The notes: generated by a model not told the origin, from the sequence alone. A DNA stretch of 64,000 nt from Corythucha ciliata (GCA_038030265.1 CM075938.1:45563189-45627188); one strand, 5' to 3'. Positions 1 through 11,935 are shown, numbered from the stretch's first letter. A program made the numbers and translations.

Positions 1-600
1 TTCCAACATACGAGGTCGAGATTCAAATATCAAAGCCTCGTTTTATCGATCTGTCATCTTTTCCTGCATAAAAAGAGAGTGGAGCGGAGAGAGATGTGAT
101 GCAATTCCAATGCAGTGCACCGCTTTGACAAACGCTTCCGTTCGCTCGTCCCGTGTGGTATCGTCTATACTTCAAAAAGGATCTTCATTTTATTTGAAGA
201 GAGGCTTCGCGCCTAAATAGGTTTGTCGGTTAAAATGGTTCCGTCGCTAAGAAGGGCGAGGCCTTGTTTAATCAATTAGAGGCCTTAACCAAATTTTCTC
301 GTCTTCAATGCGAGGATAATCTGGTTGTTTCATTACTGAAAGAAGTTTGTTAGAAACGTGCAAGTTTCTTATAATGAGGTGGCTCCCTCTTGCTTTTCAT
401 ATTATTTTTGAGAATGTTATGTGATTGTACAGTTGTTCGTAACAGGAGATATTATTACGAAAAAGTTGTCTTCGACAATAACTTAAGTGTAACAAATCGA
501 TCTTTTGCCCCCAACAAAAGCTTAAAGGCTTTTTGTGCTACTCCGTGTATGAAATTTAGTCCACCGCGGTGTAGTTCTAGCCAGTGGACGCTGTCCTAAC
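1..600. other. non-repetitive non-coding DNA
   Basis: No splice-bounded ORF, RNA gene or tandem structure is visible in this stretch. The longest open frame (69 codons) has no coding character. Confidence 0.4.
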
Positions 601-602
601 GG

Positions 603-700
603 CAGGGCCGTTTTAAGTGGGTAGGCAGGGTAGCCGACCGCCTAGGGGCCCCCGGTTTGGGTACAATTACAAAATAATCGTTGAGGAGTTATACCCGGCT
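603..700 (+). mobile_element. hAT-like terminus fragment
   Basis: The stretch begins CAGGGCCGTTTTAAG and continues into a GC-rich GACCGCCTAGGGGCCCCC block. This layout is typical of decayed hAT-superfamily termini in animal genomes. No matching opposite terminus is visible nearby, so only one end is called and the right boundary is arbitrary. Confidence 0.35.
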
Positions 701-779
701 TACTTTTTACAATATTTTGAGGCACTTCTGTTGAAACGATTAAATGGGTGTTCAGAAATGCCGAAGCCCAGAAAATTAT

Positions 780-1260
780 TATTTTATTGGTGAGAAAATC
801 CGGGAAATTGGGGTTTTACAGAGCTAAAATCCGAATAATTTGGTTTTTGTGAAGAATTCAGCCCCACAAAATAGGATTTTCTAACCATGAAAATCTGAAA
901 AATTTGCTTTGAAGGCGCCAGATCCACAAAAACGGGCATTGAAAGATTCAAACATGCAAATGTGAAATTGGCGTATTTGAGCCAAACACCCGAAATGCTC
1001 TTTTGATATAGGCACTGCATCCATGCAATTTGGTTGCTAAAGTAGACCAAACCCGAGGAATCATTTTAAAAGAAGAGAAATCTGCCAAGTTGAGGCTTTT
1101 AAGGGCCAAATCCTGGAAGTTTGAATTTCAAAGGTCTAGCGAAATCGCGTTTTCGAATGAGGAAAACCTCGCGAAATTGTCTTTTGAAGAAGACAAAGAC
1201 ACGAAATTGGCTTATCGGTTTTAAACCAAGAGCCAAACCCATGGAACTTGTTTATCCTTT
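780..1260 (-). repeat. degenerate array, family B (reverse orientation)
   Basis: Imperfect units of about 30-38 bp repeat the pattern 'gag(c)caaaccc-gaaattgg-tttttt'. The same family recurs at 9185, 14650, 19290, 47580 and 49040. Units are strongly diverged, so frames through it are meaningless. Confidence 0.6.
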
Positions 1261-1351
1261 TCAAAAGGCTAATTTTGTGAAGTTGGTACAACGATGTGTC
1301 TGCTCTGTCAACTTTCTGCCAGAGTACTTCAGGGGTGTGTGGGAGAGGATG

Positions 1352-2000
1352 TAGGGCCATAGAGAGAACATTCAGGCCCATAGGGAACTGGGATGGACCT
1401 CAATGGGGCCTTTCATTGCCCTTCCCCGCCCACCACTGCAAAGTCACAGCAAGCTCCAACTATAAAAAACTCTAACCACAGTTGTTAGAACCTCCAACCA
1501 CAGTAACGTCCCAACCACAGACATGCTCCAAACCGTCATAAAGCCACAAAAACCCCACATAAAACCCTAACCACAGCAAAGATCCGACCACAGTCAAGGT
1601 CAAATTTTTAGACCAAATTTGGTTGCCCTAAGTCAAAAATTGCGACCGTGATCGTGCTAACAAGCGGGGGGTCATATATATATCAAATCGAACCAACCTC
1701 GGATTCGTGTTCTAGGGGGTTCGAAAGATCGAACTCATAGCAAGCCCAGCTACTAAAGGCTCTAATCACTGTTAGAACGTCCAACAACAACCACAGTAAC
1801 GTCCCAACCACATCAAAGCTCCAAACCACAGTAAAGCTCCAAACACAAAGAATACTCAACCGCAGCAAAGACCCAACCACAAAAAGCTCCGACCACGATC
1901 ACGAGAGCTTAAATCTCAGTAAAGCTTTCTTTTTCTTGATTTCTGAAATCGGGGTCCGGATAACGGACCCAGTGCCCTCTCTCCTCTATCAACAGGCCTG
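1352..2000 (+). mobile_element. hAT-like minisatellite element, copy A
   Basis: The 5' block (AGGGCCATAGAGAGAACATTC) matches the starts of the copies at 53174 and 54977. The centre is a diverged array of CCAACCACAGTAA/AGCTC-type units of about 17 bp, duplicated around 1430-1590 and 1735-1900. The 3' block (AGTAAAGC, a pyrimidine run, TTCTTGATTTCTGAAATC, then CCAGTGCCCT and CAGGCCTG) also matches the other two copies. An unrelated stretch at about 1600-1735 interrupts the array. Target duplications are not clear for this copy. No protein is encoded. Confidence 0.6.
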
Positions 2001-3020
2001 GATGGGTGAGAGCCACGTTGAGTTCAACCGATGAGACCCTTCGGGCTTGCTTTATCTCCCAAGAGGGCAATGCCGTCACCAGAACTCAGCCTTCTGTCGC
2101 CTTCTTTACAGTTTTTACGTCCCGCCAGCGTACCAGTTGTGGAGGTGTGGCAAGGATCCCCGCGAAATTCGATTTGGAATTGCAATAAAATCGGTCAAGT
2201 AAGCCAAGGAAATTCGGATACAGAAGTTGCAGGGTGGTGAGACTATGCCTACGGTCTCCATCTACTACAAGATTTGCGGCCAATGTTCAAAAAGTGTAAA
2301 CCTGCAATGGGTGCGTGACGATGATCGATGCGCCAGAGTCAAAGGCTGCGAAATTCGATTTTCAAGTAGCCGAATCCACTTTGCCATGCCGTCCAGTTTC
2401 ACAGTCAAGCGAGTCAGTGAGAAAAGTTGTCAATCTTGGTGGATAGTCACTCACAGAAAATGTTTCGGTGGCCGAAAAAACTCCGATTCGTGGTTTCTCG
2501 AGGCAACTTCGTGGTTCTAGGTGAGAAAAAGCACAAATTCATAGGTAGAAGTGAGAAAATGCGTAAATTCGCTGTTAAAATTGAAAAGTTTTGTTCTGAC
2601 AGCGGCCTGTCGGGAAAAGTGCATTTCATTCATGCGACAATCGAGTCAAACCTCATAAGTTAGAACGATATCAACCAACTATGAATGAAATTTAGGCCGG
2701 GATTTTTAATTGCAAGTAACTCCTCTAACAAGAGTCCACCTTCCCATATCGTTCCATTTTTCATTTTCATCATTTTATTGCCCCTCAGTTGGTCTGAAAC
2801 GTGAAAAAGAGTATCACAACCCATATGTGCGACATATGTGTGATGAAGCGCTAGTTCACGATAACATAAAAAACGCTTTGCAACTAAAATTTCGATAAAT
2901 GCGCTAATTCGTGGTTTTTCAATTCAATTTCATGTCCGAAATTGAGAAAAAGGTCAAATTTGCGGATAAAATCACAAAATAGTAAAAAGAAACTTGAATC
3001 ATGATAAAAATCATTGAAAG
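2001..3020. other. non-coding DNA with traces of family A repeats
   Basis: Family A-like units (gtgagaaaaagc / aaattc / taaaattgaaaa) are recognisable at about 2500-2600 and 2900-2990. The remainder has no ORF or structure I can support. Confidence 0.35.
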
Positions 3021-3153
3021 TCTCAGAAATTCCGTTAGGAAAATCCGTTATCAGTTTTTACCGGAGACGTTTTTACGGTTTTTTTTTTACCCATCAGGCA
3101 TTTTCTAAATCCGTCAGATCTGACGGGAAATCCGTCAAATTGACAACGCTGGG
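3021..3153 (+). repeat. dispersed repeat ending TGACAACGCTG, copy 1
   Basis: The stretch from TCAGAAATTC through TTTTCTAAATCCGTCAGATC to TGACAACGCTG aligns by eye with 19066-19174. Both end at ...CAACGCTG. It is an interspersed repeat with no visible coding capacity; the superfamily is not assigned. Confidence 0.5.
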
Positions 3154-3204
3154 TTTACTTTGCTCGAGCTTGGCCTGTCTTCCTTCATCCCCGCGGTGGC
3201 GTCA

Positions 3205-4202
3205 CTAAAATGTGGCCCTAGGCTCATTTGCAACCTGAAAGTTATCACGATCCCAGGGCATCAGCGGGTATGTTTGGTCGAAGAATCGTTTGCTGTAGGT
3301 TGTCTGGTGGGTGGCCGCAATGAATGGCATATAGCTTCCGTTTGATAACGGCTCCATTGCTGAGGTGCTTCGAGTTGGAGAGGAGAACGGAAAACTGGAG
3401 CCGCCAATTTCAATGGTGTTGAGAACTCCGTACTGTCTTTGCCTCATATTTTTAGTTCCAGAAACCTGTTGGTTCAACTAACAAAGCCGCCACAACGCGG
3501 GTTTTCTTTTAAACAAAAAAAAAAAAAAAAAAATGAACGCGATGGTGGCCATAATGGAAAAAGGAAGGGCTGCGGAGGCATTTAAATGGCGAGTCGATGT
3601 TACCGGGTGAAGTCATGAAGTGTAGTTGATGAGACCAAAGGGTTACAATGAAATTTACGGTGGGTTGCCAGAGGCTACTGTTACAACGATAGGCTCTTAT
3701 TTCATAAGTGAGATACATTGGTAGGTCACCCTTCTCCAACCCTCTCCTACCGACTCGCCTTTCAACCAACCGCCGAGCCACCTCACCCCTTCCCCTCGCC
3801 GTTCTTATAGCGAAAGCTCTTGATATCAATGCCTTGTGTTACCCACTTCTGATCCACCCTTGATCCTTTCACACCCTCCGTCCATGGTAGGAAGAAGAGA
3901 CGCGTGAATGCAAAGGCGCTGATGGTTTGGTCCATTGAAGTGTGAGGGAGAAGCTTGTGATCATAAATCACAACGACTTTCCTGCTTTTCTTGGAGCTGA
4001 CTTCCGGGGTCTCCGTGCTAACAATTTTTCCAAGGTAGAAGTTCCTTCCCAAGGGAAGCATATTGGAATTTAACGTACCTATGCCTTTCATCATCTTTTC
4101 TCTTTTTTTCTTCATTATCTTCTTCTCGTATGATATTAATCGTGTAAGTTCGCTGTTTTCTGCATCAATGAAAGAATCGACATTGCCAAAAATATACATC
4201 AT
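3205..4202 (-). pseudogene. possible coding or pseudogene stretch, unidentified
   Basis: Three consecutive minus-strand open frames (4202-3783, 3829-3509, 3477-3205; 139, 106 and 90 codons) cover about 1 kb. The first and last have mixed, protein-like composition, with phrases such as VVVIYDHKLLPHTSMDQT and YMPFIAATHQTTYSKRFFDQ. They lie in different frames. A 19-nt A run at 3515-3533 separates the second from the third and reads as a pyrimidine tract on the minus strand, followed further on by CAACAG, a possible acceptor. I recognise no family and see no convincing donor. It could be exons of a minus-strand gene, a decayed gene copy, or chance. Confidence 0.2.
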
Positions 4203-7200
4203 ATAAAAACGCGTCGTGTGATCTCCATCGTTGGCTCACTATATTTCAAACTTCAAAGTTCTTTCGTAAGTCAGTTGGAAGGCTTTATGACACTTTTCGT
4301 CATGGGCCTTTTTAGTTTGTGAGCAGTGAATAGTAAATTAGTGCACAGTCTGCAGGTTGAAATTAAGAACAATAGAAATGTTTAGAAATAATCTTCTTGG
4401 TATCAAAAGTGAAAGGGAAATCGTGCGAAGGTGTACCTCATGAATTTGAATCATAATAGAAGTGCGTTCCTAGGTCTCTACCTTTATTGTTTGACAACTT
4501 ATTAATAAGGCGACAAGGCTGAAGTAAAGTCCTCGCGAGCTCTTTATTAGCCGTCATTTGATACCAAAAAATGCATTTCACAATTTCGGTCATTAAAAAG
4601 TAGGAAGGAAGCTTAAAGCTGATGTTGCATTTACTTCCGTGGAAAAAAAGGTATGCCTCCTTCTAGCTAAATAAACGCCTCAAAATTAGGCTTAACCCTT
4701 CTTTATTTACTTTTCCGATTTGACTTCCTGAAATACCACTCCTCCGCTCTGCCTTGAACCCAAAGACACGCAGGGATTTTCTGCATTTTACAAGATTCTC
4801 TTTTTATTGTTTCATACTTCTATGAAGGTAGGCACTTCGAGTTAAACGAACCGTGCAACACGTTCTTCAACTTCCATGCTCTGTAGATTCTTAAAATTAC
4901 CTGCCCCTGAGTTGATTGGTGTGTACTTATGTTTAATTGAAACCAAGGTACGAATGTAAGTTTTGTTCTTAAGCCTTGTAGAAGAGGTTAGACAAAGGGG
5001 TTACTACGATTAAGAACGTCCTTAATTTTGGTGAAGAACCGTAGCACAGTCGTGATAAAAATGAGTGATGACTGATGAATGAGTTGAATCAGAATGAGGG
5101 ATGCTTCCACTTCTGAAATAGCGTGGATATGGGGCGATAAATGACAATGACAAATAGCAGAGTTTGTATTGCAACGAAGTCTTGAGAGCCGTCGCATTTC
5201 TTTGTTTTCTTTCTAGGAAAGCTCGCTTATTCCAGAAAATTGTCCGAAAATGCCTCATTCGTGTTTGCTGTGATGGAGGTTTCACCGAAGTTTTAGGCCA
5301 GCTGTTCTTCCAATAACTTTCGAAGGTGAACAGCGATACCCATAACTTGTGGTTTGTGGTAGACTTGCGGGGACTTTTACCTTCTTCACCCCACCCTTTT
5401 GTACACCAATACTATAACATTTCAATAAAACGAGCCACAAGTTGTTAACACTATCCTAGAACTCTGCGTTTCTCCCCCCCCCCCACACCGTTACCAATAA
5501 TATAACAACGTCCCAATCTCACTTCACACTTAAAACACGGGCTTTCCTTCTTCCCCTTCAGCTAACTCATTATCCCTTTCGACGCCTTATCTGATTATAA
5601 AGAGCCCTCTTACTCTCTAAAACTATGAGGACGATATTCCCCTCGCGTGGTACACCACCCATTCACTTCCTCATAACATAACCACACGAGCTGCTCCGAA
5701 ACTTTGTTTTCCCCCGTCTCTCTCGCTTTTAAACTCACCGATGTTACTGACGTTGTACCCCTCCGAAAAGGATGGTGGTTTAAGGGAGAAAATAAACAGG
5801 AGAGAGATTGAGGGGGGGGGGAGAGCGTTTTGAACGACCTTTTTAGAAGCTCGCGCTTAAATTAATATTGGGCCTCGTGGGAAAGTCTTTTGGTTGATGG
5901 ATTTTATGTCTGAAGGGGGTCGCGGGGTTAAAAGGGCGGTGGAAACGATCTAGGATTAACCCTGGCAATTCCAACTTTAAAAGCTCGTCGCTTACAAAGT
6001 GAGTAAGAGGGAAGTTGTTTGGGGGGGGGGGGATGGAGCAGAAACCATTCAAAGGAGCAATGTATAATGTGCGTATAGAAAACAAGGCTCGTGTTTCTCG
6101 TCGAAAGGACCCTTTTTGGCAGGAAATCAATTTTATGTGCTTTCTGCTCGGAAAAATACATTAGTCCGATCTTGTGTGTTGTGTGTAGTGAGAAAAAGGA
6201 ATAAATGTTTTCAAGGAAAAAACAACTGAGTGAGATTTCTTTAGGGATCCGTTCCTCAAATGACGAAGATTGTCCGTATTTCCTCAGGACTCCAGATCTA
6301 TCCCAATCCGTCCAGAAAAATTGTCACTGCGGTTCGTGCAGAAACAAAAATTTTGACTCATAAACTTGTTGTTCGGCCTTATAATTGTATCCTGAGAAAC
6401 CAAATGATTGACTCGGAATGTTGAGCCGAGATTTCGAGGCGCAAAAACTTCTGGTAATCGCTCAGCAATTTAACTATTCATCGTAAGCGTAAGAAAGATA
6501 AACCAGTAAGGTAACTAAGACATTTATCGAAATGCGAACGTCCAAAAATGGGAGGGGGTTGGCTACGATCTTCCTCCGGTCAGTCTTTCTGTAATAAAAA
6601 CTGTCGGCATTCATGAGAGAAGAGGAAAACGTTGAAGAACTAAAAACGTTTTATGTTTAGGGAGACAACCTACAGTTTTTTAGAATAATCTCTTTATCGT
6701 GAGAGAAAAAAAATCTTGTTTTTTTTTTCTCTCTCTCTTTCTTTCTTTTTGAGAAAATAACGGTGTTCCACATAGAACAGTCACTGTCAAGGAGTGGCCG
6801 CCAACTTACTCCCTTTGGCCCCTTGACATTTTCACGCCTCGGAAAAATAATAAAAATTATACCCCGGGCTAGCCCAAGTATATACGTTTTAGACGAGTAA
6901 ATCAAGTCATAGAAAAAGAAGGGAAGGGCTGTCGCTGTCGTCACTCGCGTGGCTTTAAAGGCTGTCCTGGAACAAGTCCAAACCACGAAGAGAAGACTCC
7001 CGCACTCATACCAGCCTCTTTCAAGACCATCATTGTTGAAAGGCCAGGAAGCATTCCTTTTCAGAATGTTTTTTCCCCTCCTTTTAAACGTTTGTCAGCT
7101 CATCTTTTCTTTTTTTCCTCAATTCATTTATATCATTATTATTTATTTTTTAAATCTTTTGATTAAAACAATTCAACTACAGGGAAACCTCTCGACAGAG

Positions 7201-7225
7201 GACAGTACCGCGGACTAGGGATGAG
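4203..7225. other. non-repetitive non-coding DNA
   Basis: About 3 kb with homopolymer and purine/pyrimidine runs (C run near 5465, G runs near 5812 and 6020, A/T-rich tract near 6700-6750). No splice-bounded frame or RNA gene can be supported. It looks like intron or intergenic DNA. Confidence 0.4.
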
Positions 7226-7229
7226 CATC

Positions 7230-7345
7230 GATGTTTTGCATCGACGCCAATAACATCTACAAAAAGCATCGATGTTAAGTTAACATCGAACAGGGGCGTA
7301 GCCAGCCCTTGATCCATCAGGGGTGGGCAGAAGTTGTAGGATGTT
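7230..7345 (+). mobile_element. CATCGATGTT repeats and a hAT-like terminus
   Basis: GCATCGATGTT-like words occur several times at 7226-7288. At 7291 the sequence CAGGGGCGTAGCCAGCCC begins. CAGGGGCGTAGCCAG is a very common hAT-type left end in animal genomes. The partner end is not found in the window. Confidence 0.4.
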
Positions 7346-7688
7346 CTAGAGGTCGATCAAACGGGCTGTAGATAGCGCTCTTATTATTCATCTCAAGGTT
7401 TGTACATGGGGAGGGTTAGTTTAAATTTAACAGGCTTCAGTGTGTTTGTTTATTGAATTTATCCAAGGAAGTGCTGGTATTTCAGAAGTTTTTACTTCTA
7501 GTGATTATTTTAGGCCAAAAATGGACCACTATTATGCGAACTCTGCTAAAAGTAACACCGGGAAAACGATCGGTTGAATAATCTTATCAAAACAGACTAC
7601 TCTGCATGAAATAAATTAAATGAACGTGACATCTTCCGGACGATGATGGAAGGGTATAGCCCAACACGGTTCGAGTTTCGAGAAAATA

Positions 7689-7766
7689 TGGGCTCCCCGG
7701 TGGGATTTGAACCCGCAACCTCTGGATTACTACTCCAGCACGCTACCAATTACGCCACGGTGACGC
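7689..7766 (-). tRNA. tRNA-Thr(AGT)-like SINE head, left arm
   Basis: On the minus strand the A box TGGCGTAATTGG, a CTGGA/TCCAG anticodon stem with loop GTAGTAA (anticodon AGT) and the B box GGTTCAAATCC are clear. The acceptor strands do not pair, so this is a SINE head or pseudo-tRNA, not a functional gene. Confidence 0.55.
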
Positions 7767-7802
7767 CTTTGGAAGTCGTACTGCGAGGGATCAGCTAAGC
7801 CG

Positions 7803-7863
7803 AACCCGTAGCGTGCTGGACTAGTAATCCAGAGGTTGCGGGTTCAAATCCCGCCGGGGAGCC
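7803..7863 (+). tRNA. tRNA-Thr(AGT)-like SINE head, right arm (5' incomplete)
   Basis: CTGGA-CTAGTAA-TCCAG forms an intact anticodon arm with anticodon AGT. GCGGG-TTCAAAT-CCCGC forms a perfect T arm, followed by CGGGGAGC-CCA. The acceptor 5' strand and most of the D arm are replaced by the linker, so it cannot fold as a tRNA. Confidence 0.55.
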
Positions 7864-8004
7864 CATTTTTTTCTCGAAACTCGAATCGTGTTGGGCTATG
7901 CCCTTCCATCGTCGTCCGGAAGATATCACTTTCATTTAACTTATTTAATTAAATACCGGCGACGACATCTTTCTTCATCTATCTATGAACTAGTCTACTC
8001 TGCA

Positions 8005-9180
8005 TCAAAAACTGCCGATTTTATCCCCCAAGTGGCGATTTTACTAAAAAAACATACGGTTTCTCGCAAAAGCCGCGTACGTGTTACTTCACCCTCCACC
8101 CAATCCACGCACACACGCCACTGAAGATGTCTTTAGAAAACTGGCTATTTTAACCTAAATCTTTTCAGTTTCATTTTTAAAAATCAATATTTTACACCCG
8201 AAACGACAGTTTCCCCCAAAATAGATATTTTACTCTGAAACTGACAATGTCACACTGCAATAAAGTTTTCACACAAAACGAATGATTTTAAGACAAAACC
8301 TGGAAAACGGGCGATTTCACCACAAAACTGACGAATTCTTCCCAAATGTGACGATTTTATATCAATGTAGACGATTTCATACCAAAGCTGACTTGTTGCC
8401 CCACAACTAAAGACGTCACTACAAAACTGGCGATTTTATTCCAAATCCAAATTTCACGGTTTAACATCAGAAATGATGTTTTACTCCGAAGTAGATTATT
8501 TTACCTCAAAACTGACGATAATCCAAACCTGAAGCGTTCTTCTCGATATTTCTCCACAAAAACCGGCAATTTTGCCCAAAAGACTGACTGTTTTAATCGC
8601 GAAACTTACGATTTCATCCCAAAAACTTACCTAAACAGACGATTTTACACCTTAAAACTAGCAGTTCTTCCCCTCCAAATTATTTTACGTCAAAAATGGT
8701 TATTCGTAAAAACTGACAATATCACAGCAAGACTGGTGTTATTCCGTAAACAGATTAGTTTTTTTCCCTCAAAAATATGATTTTATCCTGAAACTGGAGG
8801 TTTTACCTCAAAACCGGCAGTTGTACCATGACGAGTTTTAACATAAATTTAAAGTTTTTACCCTAACTGTCCCGGAAACTGAAAACTGATGTTTTCACTG
8901 CAGAACTGGCGATTTCACCTTGAAAACAAATTTAGTGGATTTACCCCGAATCTGGCGATTTTAGCTCAAAATGGCTATTTAATCGCGAGATAGGCCAGGG
9001 GTTGACCGCATGAGTCCAAAGTTCTGTTTATCCTTAAGCTGAGCTTAAGAGTTTATACTCGAATCCAAATTTGCATACAAAAACGTTTACAACGCTTAAA
9101 CGGACATTGTCGATTCGGCCCTTAAGCGCCAAAATGGCACAGAAATGGAGATGGGCCAAAAACTGGCAATTTTACCAGTT
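8005..9180 (+). repeat. degenerate array, family D
   Basis: Dozens of imperfect 20-30 bp units follow 'AAAACTGACGATTTTACCCC'. Unit length and sequence vary strongly, which indicates an old array. It begins right after the SINE and runs to the family B block at 9185. Confidence 0.65.
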
Positions 9181-9184
9181 TATT

Positions 9185-9660
9185 ATTATTATTTTATTTT
9201 TGAAGAGGGTGGAAATGCAAAATTTGCGTTTTTGTGGGCAAAACCGATGAAATTGTTTTTTGGGGGAGAGCCAAACCCGCAAATTGGTTTTTCATATGCC
9301 AACCATGCGAAATTATCTTCATGAAATGAGCAAGACCCGTGAATAATAATGGTTTTTTTTGGGGCTATGGGACACTTAAGCTCTTCAAAGTGAGCAAACA
9401 CCGTGTAAGTTTTAATTTTGAAGACGTGAAACCCGTAAAGTTGGCTTTTTTATTAAGCCAACTCCACGAAATGGTTTTTTGAAGTGCCAAATCCGCAAAA
9501 TTTGAAATTTTGAACCTCGCGAAATTGGTCTTTTTAGTGGATCAACCCAGCGAAATTTGCTGTTCAGGGACTCAATCTTGCGAAACTCGATTGTTGAATG
9601 TGAAACCCGTGTGAGATTGGGTTCTGTGAGTGCCGAGAGTCTATGAAACTTGGGGTTTAC
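9185..9660 (-). repeat. degenerate array, family B (reverse orientation)
   Basis: Units of roughly 30-38 bp have the pattern 'gccaaacccgcaaattggttttt'. The array abuts family D on the left and, after a hAT-like end, family A on the right. Confidence 0.6.
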
Positions 9661-9661
9661 A

Positions 9662-9700
9662 GCAGTGGCGGACCTACCCCTGGTGGCCCTAGGTGGAAAG
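9662..9700 (+). mobile_element. hAT-like terminus fragment
   Basis: CAGTGGCGGACCTACCCCTG is a typical hAT-type end. It sits at the edge of the array, and no partner terminus is seen. Confidence 0.35.
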
Positions 9701-9759
9701 TCTCTAAAATCTAAATAAACGAGGAATATCATTTTTATACGTTTCGTTAAATAACGTAT

Positions 9760-10395
9760 TTTTCTCAATTTAAGCCACGAAGTTGCCTACCGAAACACCG
9801 TGGGTTGGAGTTTTCCAATTTTGTTTTAGATGCAAATGAGCGCCATTTCTCAGTTTCAGCCGCTAATTATTAGCGCATTTTTTTAATTTCATCAGCGAAT
9901 TAGCACATTTTCTCATTTAGCTGCGAACTTGAGCGCTTTTAATTATAATTATATTAGCCTCAAATCAGAGTTTATCGTCATTTTAATTGCAAATCAGCAC
10001 TTTTTCCAAATTTTAGCCACGAATTTGCGCTTTTTCTCAATTTAAGCCACGAAGTTGCCTTAAAAATCCTTGAGGCATCGAAATAAATTAACATTCTCTC
10101 AGTTTGAGAATGACTGCTCTTTCTTAATTTTTATCCATGAATTAGTCATTTTGCTCAATTTTATCCGCGAATTAGCGTTTTTCTCTATTTTAGCAGCGAA
10201 GTGGCGTTTTTTTTTGTTTTGCCCGCTAATTTACGCTTTTCTCTTTTTTACCAATGAATTTGCCTTTTTCTTCTCTATTTTACTCGGGGCTTTTTACTTT
10301 AATTCTTGCTGTTTATCAATTTTAGCAGCTAATTAGCGCACTTTTAAAATTCTATCCGCGAATTAACATTTTTATAAACTAGTCTTTCTCTCTAA
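9760..10395 (-). repeat. degenerate array, family A (reverse orientation)
   Basis: Units of about 31 bp follow 'TTTCTCAATTTTAGCCGCGA' plus ATTAGCG. This is the most abundant array family in the window, also at 13820, 18660, 25640, 27075, 33250 and 61925. Confidence 0.7.
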
Positions 10396-10402
10396 AGTGG
10401 GT

Positions 10403-10750
10403 CAGGGGCCACACACGATCAAACATGCTTGACAAATATGTTTTGCTAGGTTCGCTTGTCAAGCATGTTTGACGTTTGACCTCACACCCACACGTTCAAA
10501 CCCGTCGTCAAGCTTCAACTTCAATTTTACAGACGAAATACCCTCTTTTCTTGATGGTTTGAAGGTTTGGTGGTTTTAAACTCACAGACACGATCAAATC
10601 TGTTTGTCAAACCTCATGTTTGCGAGCAAATTTTCTGGCAGCGACTGATAACCGTCAAACGTGATGTAAACCTTCAAACACCGTCAAACCTGCTTGTCAA
10701 GCGAGGTTGGCAAACCATTCTTGTCAAGCATGTTTGATCGTGTCTGGCCC
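10403..10750. mobile_element. TIR (MITE-like) element with internal CAAACATG repeats
   Basis: The left end GGGCCACACACGATCAAACA plus TGCTTGACAA is matched by the inverted right end TTGTCAAGCA plus TGTTTGATCGTGTCTGGCCC. The inverted repeat is about 30 bp with one clear mismatch. TGTCAAGCATGTTTGA-like words recur about seven times inside. The CAGGGGCC start resembles hAT termini. No target duplication is clear, and the element lies within a family A array that resumes to its right. Confidence 0.7.
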
Positions 10751-10869
10751 GCTTAATTTTACCCACGAATTAGCGTTACGTTTTTCTTATAATTCGACCC
10801 AGGAGTTAAAGCTCTTTCAATTTCAATAGCGAATGAGCGTCTTTTTCGAAGTGAGCGGCGCGGCGGCTG

Positions 10870-11244
10870 CGATGTTTCTAGGCAAATTAGCCGATAGAAA
10901 CAAGGGAATTTCATGATTATGCTGTAAATTTGGTGATGAATTTGGATTTTTTGTCTCAAGGCCCTGTTCACAAACTATATTTGCTATGCGTCTGTGTCGT
11001 CTAATGTAATCTATCAAAATGTTTCATTTTTGGAGGGATTTTAGAGGAGTTTAATTAATGAAAATGTTTGTATTTCATTATTCAAAATGTCGTAGCAAAG
11101 AAATAAAACTAATCGTAAGACAGGCTTTGGTTCTTTGTTTTTACTTTGAAGTCGGATATTATTTTCATCATTGCAATGAAGTAATGGAATTTTCCGAGGT
11201 GACAAAAATTGTTTAATATCAATGATGAAATAAATTAAAAGAAC

Positions 11245-11292
<48 letters not shown>

Positions 11293-11782
11293 GAGAAATG
11301 GAATGAAATGGTGTGTTTTAGTCTGGGCAAGAAGAGGTTATTAGCGTAAATTTACTCAAGAAATTCGCCTCACGTACAAAACCTTTTTCTACGGTCTTAA
11401 AAATCTGGAGCGTATAGCGTATTTTCCACTGCCTCTCGATTTAAGTGGGCTTCTAGACTCTCCCTTAATATTTTTTTTGTACCCCACTTCATTCTCTTTG
11501 GCAGTTGAAGAAATAACCAATTATGTGAAAGATAAGCGTCAGGAAATATTTATCTTTTATTGAAAAAAAAAATTTTTTTTGTGGTTGATAATATGATAAA
11601 AATGATTCATTGGCAGGGTCGATTTGATTTACTGCTGGGGCCTAATTTGTCAGCGTTTCACGGGACTAAATTACAAATTTTGGGGTTCTGGAGTTGAATC
11701 TTCGTCTCACGAATTTAGTCTTATCTCGCGGATGTTCGAGGCTTAAAAGGAGGAAAATGGTCGTGGGTTTATCACTCCAACT
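10870..11782. other. non-repetitive non-coding DNA
   Basis: No gene is supported. A 44-nt poly(A) run (11248-11291) follows a short AT-rich stretch and could be the tail of a decayed retroposon, but no recognisable body precedes it. Confidence 0.35.
11248..11291 (+). repeat. poly(A) run of 44
   Basis: An uninterrupted A homopolymer, one of the two longest homopolymers in the window. Confidence 0.95.
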
Positions 11783-11935
11783 AAGGCCCATTTTCACCAA
11801 CAAAATTCATCTCGTTTAAAGTTGATCGTGATTAGTTGCCAATAGCGACCCATATGAATTTTGATACAAGTGTTTACATTGTAATCGTGATTAGTTGTTG
11901 ATCTTGGTTTAAGAAGTTGGTGAAATCGGGCCTTA
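11783..11935. mobile_element. short TIR MITE (AAGGCCC...GGGCCTT)
   Basis: The left end AAGGCCCATTTTCACCAAC and right end GTTGGTGAAATCGGGCCTT form an 18-19 bp imperfect terminal inverted repeat around about 115 bp without coding capacity. ATCGTGATTAGTTG occurs twice inside. Length and ends fit a MITE. Confidence 0.65.

Larger units (their letters stand above)
7611..7990 (+). mobile_element. inverted tRNA-derived SINE, copy 1
   Basis: Two tRNA-like sequences face away from a short linker. Outside each lies the same tail (TCTCGAAACTCGAATCGTG, then TTGGGCTATGCCCTTCCATC, then GTCCGGAAGAT), so 7611-7766 and about 7801-7946 form a palindrome. The right side continues to ATACCGGCGACGACATCT, which also ends the copy at 19861. 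The word CTACTCTGCAT lies just outside both sides (near 7598 and 7995), consistent with an 11-15 bp target duplication from LINE-mediated insertion. Transcription would be by Pol III from the tRNA A and B boxes. Confidence 0.7.

Noticed and set aside
7689..7863. Functional tRNA-Thr genes
   Set aside because: The anticodon and T arms are good but the acceptor stems do not pair, and both are parts of the repeated SINE.
8005..9180. CRISPR-like array of short repeats
   Set aside because: Units are degenerate with no constant repeat and unique spacer alternation, and the surrounding sequence is eukaryotic.
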